From an uncultured Flavobacteriales bacterium (GTDB lineage Bacteria; Bacteroidota; Bacteroidia; Flavobacteriales; UBA1820), in assembly GCA_959608625.1 (NCBI GenBank), contig CAUHQV010000049.1:1-13977 (forward strand): 13,977 bases of DNA. Reading direction: 5' to 3'. The notes under the pieces are model-generated. The model did no database searches. It was given only the letters and a program-made list of their open reading frames with translations, and had not been told where the DNA came from. The position numbers were made by a program, and so were the translations under genes. Position 1 is the first letter of the stretch. Each line of letters starts with the position of its first letter. This document shows, piece after piece, positions 1 to 6,520 of this stretch.

Positions 1-2600
1 GAATAGAGATCTATGACGCGCAAGGCATCCTCCGCGATCTGAATGAACGTGCCCGGCAGATATACGGCGTCGACCGGGGCGCTGTAATAGGCAATGTAAA
101 TCTTTTCGAGAGTCCGTATGTAGACGATATTCTGAGGGCGAAAATAAAATCCGGGGAGGACATCGTCCTGGAGTTCGAATATGATTTTGACCGGATGAAC
201 CGGGAATATTATACGACCCGGAATAAAAATACGATAATTTATGAGGTTAAGATCGTAGCCATACGGAACGGCCGGGGAACTATTGTGGCCCATATGCTGC
301 TTACCAATGATGTAACCGCCGCAAAAGAAGCGGAATACCGCACGGAGGAAGGCAAGAAAAACCTGGAAATGGCTATGGAAGCCGCCAATATGTCCTCCTG
401 GGTGTACGATGTGCGTAAGAAAGTTTTCAATCCGTTGTTTGGGGATACTATAGCAAGGACGGATATGACTATGGGGCAGGTGCTAACGATACTGCACCCA
501 CAGGATCATGCTCCGTTGGAACAGCTTTTTTCGCAGTTGATAAATAAAGACGTCCTGCAAGGGCAGATTACATTGCGTTTTTATAACGGACAGGAGGGAC
601 AATACCGGCATTATGAAAGCCGGATGCGGCTGTCCGCCGAACATAGGGGGAAATTGCAGATCGTCGGAACCCAGTTGGATGTGACCGAAAAGATACAGAT
701 GGCAAAAAAGACCCAGGATCTGATGATTAAACGCGAACTGGCCATGAAAGTCAACGATATCGCCCATTGGGATTTCAACGTACAGGCCCGGGAGTTCGAA
801 TCTTATAACGACCCTGTCAACGACTATATTGCGGATAGGCCCGTAACTGTGGCCGGCTATTTGAACGTAATCCATCCCGAAGACCAATCCTTGGCCAACG
901 ATGCTATACAATCCATGCTGTCGGGCGAAAAACTCAACATCAATTTTACCTGCCGCATGCAAACGAAATACGACAACACGTGGCAGTATTGGAGCATTAC
1001 CGGTGTTCCTTTCGAATACGATGAAAACGGAAGGGTTATCCGGTATACGGGATTCCGGCAAAATATATCCAAACTTCACCAGCTGAACGAAGAACTCAAG
1101 GAACAGAACTACAAAATGGAACTCACGTTCAAAACGGTCGGTATGTCTTATTGGGATTTCGACGTGGCGACCGGGCAGTACCGGGCATTCAACGATCCCG
1201 TGAACGACTTTCATCCCGAAAAAGCGATTTTTCCCGAAGACTACCTCAATGCCACCCACCCCGATGACACAGGCCGTGTCCGGGAGATTATTGACGGAAT
1301 GCTCCGCGGGGCCAGCAAAGAATTCACGCTCCAATACCGCTTCCGGACTAAATGGGATCCTGAATGGCAAACTCTGATCGTTACCGGTATACCGTCCGAA
1401 AGGGATAAAAAGGGGCGAATTACCCGGTATACCGGCTTGGCATTCAATAATACGAAATGGGAAAAAATGGCTCAGGAATTGAAGGAAATGAAAGAGAAGG
1501 CGGAACTTTCCGATCGACTCAAATCGGCCTTTCTGGCCAATATGAGCCACGAAATACGTACCCCGCTGAACGCTATCGTAGGGTTTTCCGAACTCCTGGC
1601 CAACTGCGAGGATCCGGATGAAAAGGCGGAATACATGAGCATCATCGACTCCAACAACGAATTGCTGCTGCGCCTGGTCAACGATATCCTGGATCTTTCC
1701 AAGATCGAATCGGGTATCCTCGAACGCAAACGGGAGAAATTCAACGTGGCCGGAGTGTGCAGCGAACTCTATTCGATGATCCAGCCGAAGATCACAAATC
1801 CGGAAGTCGAGTTCCGCATAGAGAATTCCCGGCCGGATTGCTGGGTTTTATTGGACAGCAACCGGCTTAAACAGGTTTGGATGAACTTTCTTACCAATGC
1901 AGTAAAACACACCCAATCCGGATACATAAAGATGGGATATTCCATCGAGCAGGAAGGTATCCGGATTTACGTCGAAGATACGGGAGCCGGTATTCCAAGT
2001 GAATTTCAGGATCGGGTGTTCGGCCGGTTCCATAAGCTCAACGATTTTGCGCAGGGTACAGGGCTCGGGCTGGCAATCTCCAAGGCGATTGTCGAAGCGG
2101 CGGGAGGAGAAGTCGGATTTTCTTCCGAACCGGGCACCGGATCTGTTTTTTGGGCAAATATTCCCTGTGAAATATACTTACAGGAATCTGCCGATTTGAT
2201 AGCCCCGCCCCTTTCGACCCAGAGTTCCCGATTGAACGGGATCGATAAAAAAGAAATGAAAATCCTGGTTGCCGAAGACAACGACAGCAATTTCTCGCTA
2301 GTACGGCATATCCTCAAGGATTACGATCTTACCCGCGCCGGGAATGGGGTGGAAGCGGTCGAAAAAATCCTTCACGGGAAATACGACTTCGTTCTTATGG
2401 ATCTGAAAATGCCGGTTATGGGCGGTTTGGAAGCGACCCGGAAAATCAGGGAATTCAACGCCGGAATACCGATTGTAGCCCTTACAGCCAATGCGTTCGA
2501 TTCCGACAAGGTTAGCGCTATCGAGGCAGGATGTAACGCTTTCCTGGCAAAACCCGTGAAAAAGAATCAGCTGCTTGAGTTATTCTCCATGAAATGGTAG
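1..2600 (+). CDS. Hybrid sensor histidine kinase/response regulator (5' truncated)
   Basis: The reading frame is open from base 3, so the true start is upstream of the window; a Met at 195 is internal. The product would autophosphorylate a His and pass phosphate to its own C-terminal receiver. Counting from Met 195, the visible order is: end of a first PAS domain, PAS about 57-165, PAS about 182-292, PAS about 308-420, a short helical linker, and HisKA with SHEIRTP (His452). The HATPase follows, with N568 in its N box, EDTGAGIP from 594 and GTGLGL. Last is a receiver (about 688-800) with acidic pair ED after ILVA, phospho-acceptor Asp736 in LMDLKMP and the Lys of AKP. The second and third full PAS units both carry a NDPVND motif and look like a tandem duplication. 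No membrane segment lies in the visible part; a sensor or anchor could be upstream. No DNA-binding output domain or partner regulator is in the window. Very confident of the family; the signal is unknown. Confidence 0.95.
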   Translation, partial: IEIYDAQGILRDLNERARQIYGVDRGAVIGNVNLFESPYVDDILRAKIKSGEDIVLEFEYDFDRMNREYYTTRNKNTIIYEVKIVAIRNGRGTIVAHMLLTNDVTAAKEAEYRTEEGKKNLEMAMEAANMSSWVYDVRKKVFNPLFGDTIARTDMTMGQVLTILHPQDHAPLEQLFSQLINKDVLQGQITLRFYNGQEGQYRHYESRMRLSAEHRGKLQIVGTQLDVTEKIQMAKKTQDLMIKRELAMKVNDIAHWDFNVQAREFESYNDPVNDYIADRPVTVAGYLNVIHPEDQSLANDAIQSMLSGEKLNINFTCRMQTKYDNTWQYWSITGVPFEYDENGRVIRYTGFRQNISKLHQLNEELKEQNYKMELTFKTVGMSYWDFDVATGQYRAFNDPVNDFHPEKAIFPEDYLNATHPDDTGRVREIIDGMLRGASKEFTLQYRFRTKWDPEWQTLIVTGIPSERDKKGRITRYTGLAFNNTKWEKMAQELKEMKEKAELSDRLKSAFLANMSHEIRTPLNAIVGFSELLANCEDPDEKAEYMSIIDSNNELLLRLVNDILDLSKIESGILERKREKFNVAGVCSELYSMIQPKITNPEVEFRIENSRPDCWVLLDSNRLKQVWMNFLTNAVKHTQSGYIKMGYSIEQEGIRIYVEDTGAGIPSEFQDRVFGRFHKLNDFAQGTGLGLAISKAIVEAAGGEVGFSSEPGTGSVFWANIPCEIYLQESADLIAPPLSTQSSRLNGIDKKEMKILVAEDNDSNFSLVRHILKDYDLTRAGNGVEAVEKILHGKYDFVLMDLKMPVMGGLEATRKIREFNAGIPIVALTANAFDSDKVSAIEAGCNAFLAKPVKKNQLLELFSMKW

Positions 2601-2777
2601 CTGAGATCGGGTTTTCGCCCATCTTTAAATTACCCATTCGGACAGGCGGCACAATATCCGGAATCAATAAGGCTAAAAAAAATTGGCAGAAGAAGCAAAG
2701 GAATGACCGCCCCCTCGCTGCCGGGGAGCGGTAGGGAGATTCCCCTCTTTATGCATAGTTAAAAAACGGGCATACGT

Positions 2778-2814
2778 ATCCTGAAATCGACAGATATTCA
2801 GGATTTTTGTTTTT
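2778..2814 (+). terminator. Rho-independent terminator downstream of the kinase
   Basis: Perfect 8-bp stem ATCCTGAA (2778-2785) and TTCAGGAT (2797-2804) with an 11-nt loop, followed directly by TTTTGTTTTT. It is about 180 bp after the kinase stop and is the best candidate for ending that transcript. Confidence 0.7.
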
Positions 2815-3026
2815 AGAGGGCGGCATTAAAACCATTTTTTGGAGCCAAGCTAGCTAAGAGCGAACAATGTCTTATGCGCCTAACATTGATAGTCGATAAA
2901 AAACAATGTAGGGGTCAAAGAGCGGTATACTATACGGTTTGGCGGATATATTAGAAAAAGATCCCCCTAGAAATCTTATAATCAAGTTAATTGTGCGACA
3001 AACACCTGTGATGGCAAAACATTTGC

Positions 3027-3034
3027 TACCTTTG
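3027..3034 (+). promoter_or_regulatory. Candidate promoter -7 element (TACCTTTG)
   Basis: TACCTTTG matches the Bacteroidetes -7 consensus TAnnTTTG exactly. No TTTG-like -33 element lies 19-21 bp upstream, so support is partial. If used, transcription would start near 3040 and leave a leader of about 290 nt before the cold-shock gene. Confidence 0.4.
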
Positions 3035-3106
3035 CCGGATAAACAACGCGAGTTCATTTTGATCTTTATCTTCTTTGCATTTCTCGGGCCTATTCCCGTC
3101 CGGCTC

Positions 3107-3120
3107 TTTCAACGTTGAAA
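3107..3120. repeat. 14-bp perfect palindrome TTTCAACGTTGAAA
   Basis: TTTCAACGTTGAAA equals its own reverse complement. It lies between the candidate promoter at 3027 and the cold-shock gene, so it could be an operator or part of leader RNA structure. No binding protein can be assigned. Confidence 0.5.
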
Positions 3121-3209
3121 TCGACCTCTATAAACTTTCTTTGTTTTACAAAAAAATGCCCGAATAGGTTCGTGGCAGACAGGATTGAATGTGGTTTACG
3201 CCAAAGTTC

Positions 3210-3234
3210 AACGATTTTGCGGGCTGAAATCGTT
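3210..3234 (+). other. Hairpin in the leader of the RNA-binding operon
   Basis: AACGATTT (3210-3217) and AAATCGTT (3227-3234) form a perfect 8-bp stem with a 9-nt loop, followed by TTACAG. The T run is too short for a standard terminator. A 12-codon open frame starting at ATG 3189 ends with TGA at 3225-3227, inside the hairpin. A second, shorter hairpin (CGGGC/GCCCG) follows at 3269-3287. Together they suggest a structured 5' leader. Confidence 0.4.
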
Positions 3235-3330
3235 TTACAGCAGGCATGAGGGCAACTTGGATACGCCGCGGGCGACATATTTGCCCGTATTATGAACCGC
3301 AGCAGGCTTACTAATATTAAAAATAATTGA

Positions 3331-3765
3331 ATGGCAGAGACATTTAGAAAAAAAGAGAACGAAAAGAGAAAACAGGCTAAACGCCTCGAAAAACAAAAGC
3401 GCAAAGAAGAGCGCAAAGCGGAAGGACCCAGATCGCTGGACGATATGATTGCTTACGTGGATGAAAACGGCAATATCCTCGGTGTTCCGCCGGACCAGCA
3501 ACAGAAAGAAGAGATCAAATTGGAGGATATCGTTATTTCGACACCCAAAAGGGTAGACGTTGAACCCGAACCACTCAAAGGACGGGTGGAATATTTCGAC
3601 GAGAAAAAAGGGTACGGCTTTATTAAAGAATCGGAAACTTCGGAAAAATATTTCTTCCACGTTTCCAGCGCCCCTCAAGATATTGCCGAAGGCAAAACCG
3701 TTTCTTTTGAGACGGAACGCGGGCCCCGGGGCATGAGCGCAGTGGAAATATCGATCATAAAATAA
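3331..3765 (+). CDS. Cold-shock-domain RNA/DNA-binding protein with Lys-rich N-terminal extension
   Basis: A 144-residue protein likely to bind single-stranded RNA or DNA and act as an RNA chaperone or post-transcriptional regulator in the cytoplasm. Residues 1-32 are a highly charged Lys/Arg/Glu helix, probably coiled. Residues 33-81 are an acidic linker with a SLDDMIAYVDENGNI stretch. Residues 82-144 are a cold-shock OB fold with RNP1-like KGYGFIK (93-99) and RNP2-like YFFHVS (107-112). It is about twice the length of classical CspA because of the N-terminal part, a form I know from Bacteroidetes. The ATG at 3331 is preceded by AT-rich sequence and no Shine-Dalgarno site, as usual in this phylum. 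It sits 32 bp before the RRM gene on the same strand, almost certainly one transcript. Family assignment is secure; targets are unknown. Confidence 0.92.
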   Translation: MAETFRKKENEKRKQAKRLEKQKRKEERKAEGPRSLDDMIAYVDENGNILGVPPDQQQKEEIKLEDIVISTPKRVDVEPEPLKGRVEYFDEKKGYGFIKESETSEKYFFHVSSAPQDIAEGKTVSFETERGPRGMSAVEISIIK

Positions 3766-3797
3766 AAAACAAGTTTAATTTACATAAAACAAGAAAA

Positions 3798-4106
3798 ATG
3801 AACATTTACATTTCAAACCTCAATTTTGCTACAAAGAACAACAGCCTACAGGATTTATTCGCTCAATATGGGGAAGTGTCTTCGGCCAACATTATTACGG
3901 ATCGTGAAACCGGCCGTTCGCGCGGATTCGGTTTTGTGGAAATGCCCAATGATTCGGAAGGCCAGCAGGCGATCGATTCGTTGAACAATACGGAATTCGA
4001 AGGTAAAACCATTACTGTAAACGTAGCGCGTCCGAAGACGGAAAGAAGCGGAAGCTTTGGCCGGGGCAATAGCCGCGGAGGCGGTTACCACGGTAACCGG
4101 TATTAA
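3798..4106 (+). CDS. Single-RRM RNA-binding protein with Gly-rich tail
   Basis: A 102-residue RNA-binding protein. One RNA recognition motif spans residues 1-80, with RNP2 IYISNL (3-8) and RNP1 RGFGFVEM (42-49), both keeping the aromatic residues that stack on RNA. The tail, about 81-102, is rich in Gly, Arg and Ser (GRGNSRGGG) and resembles the RGG-like tails of eukaryotic and cyanobacterial RRM proteins. In Bacteroides, related single-RRM proteins (Rbp family, for example RbpB) are known RNA binders that affect polysaccharide-use genes; extending that role here is inference. It is the second gene of the operon with the cold-shock protein and is followed 17 bp later by a strong terminator. 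High confidence in family, low in specific role. Confidence 0.93.
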   Translation: MNIYISNLNFATKNNSLQDLFAQYGEVSSANIITDRETGRSRGFGFVEMPNDSEGQQAIDSLNNTEFEGKTITVNVARPKTERSGSFGRGNSRGGGYHGNRY

Positions 4107-4123
4107 ACCGGAGCAAGCACTGG

Positions 4124-4152
4124 AAAGGGGAGGCATCCGCCTCCCCTTTTTT
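4124..4152 (+). terminator. Rho-independent terminator of the RNA-binding operon
   Basis: An 11-bp perfect stem, AAAGGGGAGGC (4124-4134) and GCCTCCCCTTT (4139-4149), with loop ATCC and a T-rich tail. It starts 17 bp after the RRM stop codon. This is the clearest terminator in the window. Confidence 0.9.
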
Positions 4153-4316
4153 ATAAGGACAAATCAAATAGGAATATTTAAAACTCCGCGATATAATTAG
4201 CCTGGGTTTGGGGTTTTCAGTAAAGCGAAGGTTTAAAAAAGGGCGGCAAAAAATTTGTTTCGTCTTCTGTCTTTTCTGTTCGGGAAGACGGGGTTAAATT
4301 TGTTTTGATAAGAATA

Positions 4317-4337
4317 AAACGGACTCTGACTCCGTTT
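4317..4337 (-). terminator. Hairpin, possible minus-strand terminator
   Basis: AAACGGA (4317-4323) and TCCGTTT (4331-4337) form a 7-bp stem with a 7-nt loop. Read on the minus strand it is followed by a T-rich stretch (TATTCTTATC). The plus-strand tail is less T-rich. No minus-strand gene is recognised upstream of it. Confidence 0.3.
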
Positions 4338-4598
4338 CGCTTACTTGTTGATATTCAAAATCTTCGTCTTATTTTTTACGATCTTCAATTGTTAAGCGGG
4401 ATAAAGGTACGGCCGTTTCCCAAAAACCGTTGCTGAACACTGGCTTCATTCAGGATTATTCATCTTCGGTTCCAATGATAAAGGTAAAATATATTTTTTA
4501 CATCTATATAACCGGACATTATTTACTGTCTCGTTTGGGAGCCCTGCCTTTTTTTTACCCCTGTTTTTATGGTGATCCCTTACTAATTGGAAATTACG

Positions 4599-4626
4599 AA
4601 AAAAATTGGGAGATAATCGGCCCAAT
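4599..4626 (-). terminator. Hairpin plus T7, possible minus-strand terminator
   Basis: ATTGGG (4605-4610) and CCCAAT (4621-4626) form a 6-bp stem with a 10-nt loop. On the minus strand the stem runs straight into seven T residues (A run at 4599-4605 on the plus strand). It has terminator form, but no minus-strand gene is visible to its right. Confidence 0.35.
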
Positions 4627-4701
4627 CCCCTTACGTTCACCCAAAGGTCTATCCCCTTTGTTTTCCTGACGCATTCTTCCCCGGAGAATATTATTTTTGC
4701 A

Positions 4702-4709
4702 TACCTTTA
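4702..4709 (+). promoter_or_regulatory. Candidate -7 element of the ankyrin gene (TACCTTTA)
   Basis: TACCTTTA matches seven of the eight positions of TAnnTTTG, missing only the final G, and lies 46 bp before the proposed ATG. No good -33 TTTG is seen at the right spacing. It abuts the dyad at 4710-4730, which would then cover the transcription start. Confidence 0.35.
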
Positions 4710-4730
4710 CTGCTATCAGCATGATAGCAG
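4710..4730. repeat. Perfect 9-bp inverted repeat upstream of the ankyrin gene
   Basis: CTGCTATCA (4710-4718) and TGATAGCAG (4722-4730) are exact reverse complements separated by GCA. The site is 25 bp before ATG 4756 and directly after the candidate -7 element. It fits either a repressor operator at the transcription start or a 5'-end mRNA hairpin. Confidence 0.6.
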
Positions 4731-4755
4731 CAACCAATCATTAAAAGCGAACGAT

Positions 4756-5892
4756 ATGGCTTTATTTGGTAAATCACCCGATCAGAAGTTGTCCCTGGCG
4801 GCTAAAGAGGATAACCTTCCCTTGGTTCAAAAACTGATTTTCAAGGGGGCGGACGTCAATGCCCAGGACAAGAACGGTTTCACAGCCTTAGCCTATGCTG
4901 CGCAACACGGCAGGTTGGACATTGTTGAGTGCCTGATTGCCAATCATGCCGATATAAATATCCGGGCAACCAAATGGCCTCATGCAACGCCGCTGGCCTT
5001 GGCGGCAGATCATAACCATGTGGATATCGTCAAATTGCTGGTCGGCAAAGGGGCGGACGTCAATCAACCTGTTGAATTGGAAGGCACGGTCTTCAATAAG
5101 ATAGCGAAGATGAAGCCTGGAATTACGGATGGAGCTTCCATCGCCCTGATCCTCTCCAAAATATCCGATGCAGACGTGCGTTCGGGTTCGAGCGCTACTG
5201 CACTCGTCCATGCCGTGCGTTCGGGAAATAGCGCCCTGGCCCAGGCTTTGGTTGATAAAGGCGTCGATGTCAATACGGCCGACGGACAGGGCAACACGGC
5301 CTTGAAAGAGGCCGTTTGCCGTAGGGATAACGATTTGGTCAGGTATCTGATTTCAAAAGGAGCCGACGTCAACATTACGGGTGAGGATGGGCGACCTGCG
5401 CTTTGGTGGGCTACATCAATGAATTTGGCCGATACGGCCCGGATTCTGGTTGAGGCCGGAGCCAACGTAATGATCAACGTGGACATGGGGCAAAGCATGA
5501 TCGAGATGGCATTGAACCATAAAGACCCGAATTTCGCCATGCTTCTAATCGAAAAGGGCGCCACGCTGAATACCAACACCCGGGATGGTGAGCCGCTTAT
5601 TTTTATGGCCGACAGGCTTGGATACCTTGAAATGGTAGGCAAAATGGCACTAAACGGGGCCAATATCGACCTGTTGGATAAAAACGGGGACACTCTCCTG
5701 ATGAAAGCCGTGAAAAACAACAATCTTGAAAAAGCCGAATTCCTACTCCGCAAAGGAGCGAATCCCGACATAAAAGACGGGCGCGGCTACCCAATGATTT
5801 ACCTTGCTGTTAAAAATAAAATGTTCGCAATGATGGAGTTATTGGCAGAATCCGGCGCTGATGCAGAGGCGCAGGTCGGCCATGATGAATAG
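4756..5892 (+). CDS. Ankyrin-repeat protein
   Basis: A 378-residue protein made almost wholly of ankyrin repeats, likely a cytoplasmic protein-binding scaffold. I choose ATG 4756 (MALFGKSPDQKL) because the upstream in-frame stretch from 4606 has no ankyrin character and covers promoter-like and dyad sequences. About eleven units of 33 residues can be read, with recurring GADVN, TALxxA and DIVxxLL patterns. The fourth unit (about residues 104-140) is degenerate and the last few drift from consensus. There is no signal peptide, lipobox or membrane segment. No enzyme domain is attached and no neighbour hints at a partner. No strong terminator follows; weak T-rich structure lies at 5940-5992. The family is certain and the binding partner is unknown. 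Confidence 0.93.
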   Translation: MALFGKSPDQKLSLAAKEDNLPLVQKLIFKGADVNAQDKNGFTALAYAAQHGRLDIVECLIANHADINIRATKWPHATPLALAADHNHVDIVKLLVGKGADVNQPVELEGTVFNKIAKMKPGITDGASIALILSKISDADVRSGSSATALVHAVRSGNSALAQALVDKGVDVNTADGQGNTALKEAVCRRDNDLVRYLISKGADVNITGEDGRPALWWATSMNLADTARILVEAGANVMINVDMGQSMIEMALNHKDPNFAMLLIEKGATLNTNTRDGEPLIFMADRLGYLEMVGKMALNGANIDLLDKNGDTLLMKAVKNNNLEKAEFLLRKGANPDIKDGRGYPMIYLAVKNKMFAMMELLAESGADAEAQVGHDE

Positions 5893-6141
5893 GTAAACCG
5901 CTGATGATTAGTTTGAATTAATCGAATCTGTCCCGCACTTTTTTTATTTGTCCCGTTTTTTCTCTCAGAAAAAAGCGGAACAACTACGGGACGTTGCTTT
6001 GTCCGATCTTGGCTTTTGGACGTCTTGAAGTGGCTAATAAAAGTATAAAAAACCATTGTAGCTATGTTACGAAAGGTTTGACACAAGTGGTCTTTTTTAG
6101 TCTTAGGACCTGGAGCGGAAATCTGAAACGAAACCTGGAAA
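5893..6141. other. Intergenic region with TGTCCCG repeats and dyad
   Basis: No gene supported. TGTCCCG occurs at 5929-5935 and 5949-5955, each followed by a T-rich run, giving an imperfect 20-nt direct repeat. GTCCCGT (5950-5956) is the reverse complement of ACGGGAC (5986-5992). An inner T6/A6 stem (5956-5961 and 5969-5974) competes with that outer pairing. Part of this may act as a weak terminator for the ankyrin gene. Confidence 0.4.
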
Positions 6142-6520
6142 ACGGCAACTATCAAGCCCGTTCTCAATGGGAGCCCCCGCAAGGGCGGGCGTTATACTTT
6201 GATCCTGCAAATTATCCACCAACCGAAAATAGAGGCAATATTTACTCCTTACCGCCTGTTAAAAGAGGAATTCGATCCGGTAAAAAGCGTGGCCGTTGTC
6301 TGCGAAAAAACGCGCCGCAACAGAGGGCGTATAAGCCGGATCGAAGAAGAATTAAACTTTTATGCCCGGGAATTGAAATGTAAAATCGCGGAGAAGGAAA
6401 AGACCGGACTCCGATTTTCGTCTGAGGATATTACTCCGGCCTGCCGAAAGCGGAGCGACAATCGCAATATCGGCACACCTATGTCCGGAATTTGCGCATG
6501 GAATTAAGGCAGAATGTCGT
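6142..6520 (+). pseudogene. Tyrosine recombinase/integrase N-terminal remnant
   Basis: Translation from 6142 gives TATIKPVLNGSPRKGG, then LILQIIHQ, TPYRLLKEEFDP, and a helical RRNRGRISRIEEEL region up to about 6470. This is the pattern I know for the N-terminal arm-binding and SAM-like part of Bacteroidales phage/transposon integrases (MATIKxVL, GxxPLxxQIIHxR, TPYxLxxEEFDP). Where the family has ATG this copy has ACG (6142-6144), so the start appears lost. Near 6471-6480 the match moves to another frame, continuing as TYVRNLRMELRQN (6477-6515), so there is also a frameshift. The sequence then runs into the 3' end of mgtE; the catalytic domain with its Arg/His/Tyr residues is absent. A TTG at 6199 opens a 102-codon frame but is unlikely to be a real start. 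I read this as a decayed scar of a mobile element; family call from remembered pattern only. Confidence 0.7.

Larger units (their letters stand above)
2601..3330. other. Intergenic region between kinase and RNA-binding operon
   Basis: I see no convincing protein gene in these 730 bases. A GC-rich hairpin lies at 2707-2731 (CCGCCCCC arm pairing with GGGG-A-GCGG, one bulged base, 8-nt loop), followed by a stronger terminator at 2778-2814. The right half holds a promoter-like TACCTTTG (3027-3034), a 14-bp perfect palindrome (3107-3120), an 8-bp hairpin (3210-3234), a 5-bp GC hairpin (3269-3287) and two very short open frames (3189-3227 and 3246-3314). These look like leader RNA elements rather than genes. 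Confidence 0.6.
4153..4755. other. AT-rich intergenic region before the ankyrin gene
   Basis: About 600 bases without a supported gene. The open frame that runs from 4606 into the ankyrin gene does not look coding before 4756. Visible structure: CGTCTTC/GAAGACG stem (4261-4290, 16-nt loop), AAACGGA/TCCGTTT stem (4317-4337), ATTGGG/CCCAAT stem (4605-4626), and a perfect 9-bp dyad at 4710-4730. Sequences resembling TACCTTTA occur on the minus strand near 4402-4409 and 4480, and on the plus strand at 4702-4709. A small RNA is possible but unproven. Confidence 0.5.

Noticed and set aside
483..1550. A 355-codon open frame on the minus strand within the kinase gene
   Set aside because: It lies fully opposite clear PAS and HisKA coding sequence and has no family pattern.
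2707..2731. GC-rich hairpin considered as the kinase terminator
   Set aside because: It is followed by purine-rich sequence and no T run; the hairpin at 2778-2804 with TTTTGTTTTT is a much better fit.
3246..3314. 22-codon ORF just before the cold-shock gene
   Set aside because: Basic, aromatic-rich peptide with no family resemblance; too short to separate from chance, so kept only as part of the leader description.
4606..4755. N-terminal extension of the ankyrin gene from an ATG at 4606
   Set aside because: The 50 extra residues have no ankyrin or signal-peptide character and the DNA holds a promoter-like box and a perfect dyad; ATG 4756 starts a sensible protein.
5994..6383. A 129-codon plus-strand frame covering the integrase scar in another frame
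   Set aside because: The peptide has no recognisable pattern, whereas the frame containing 6142-6470 reads as integrase.
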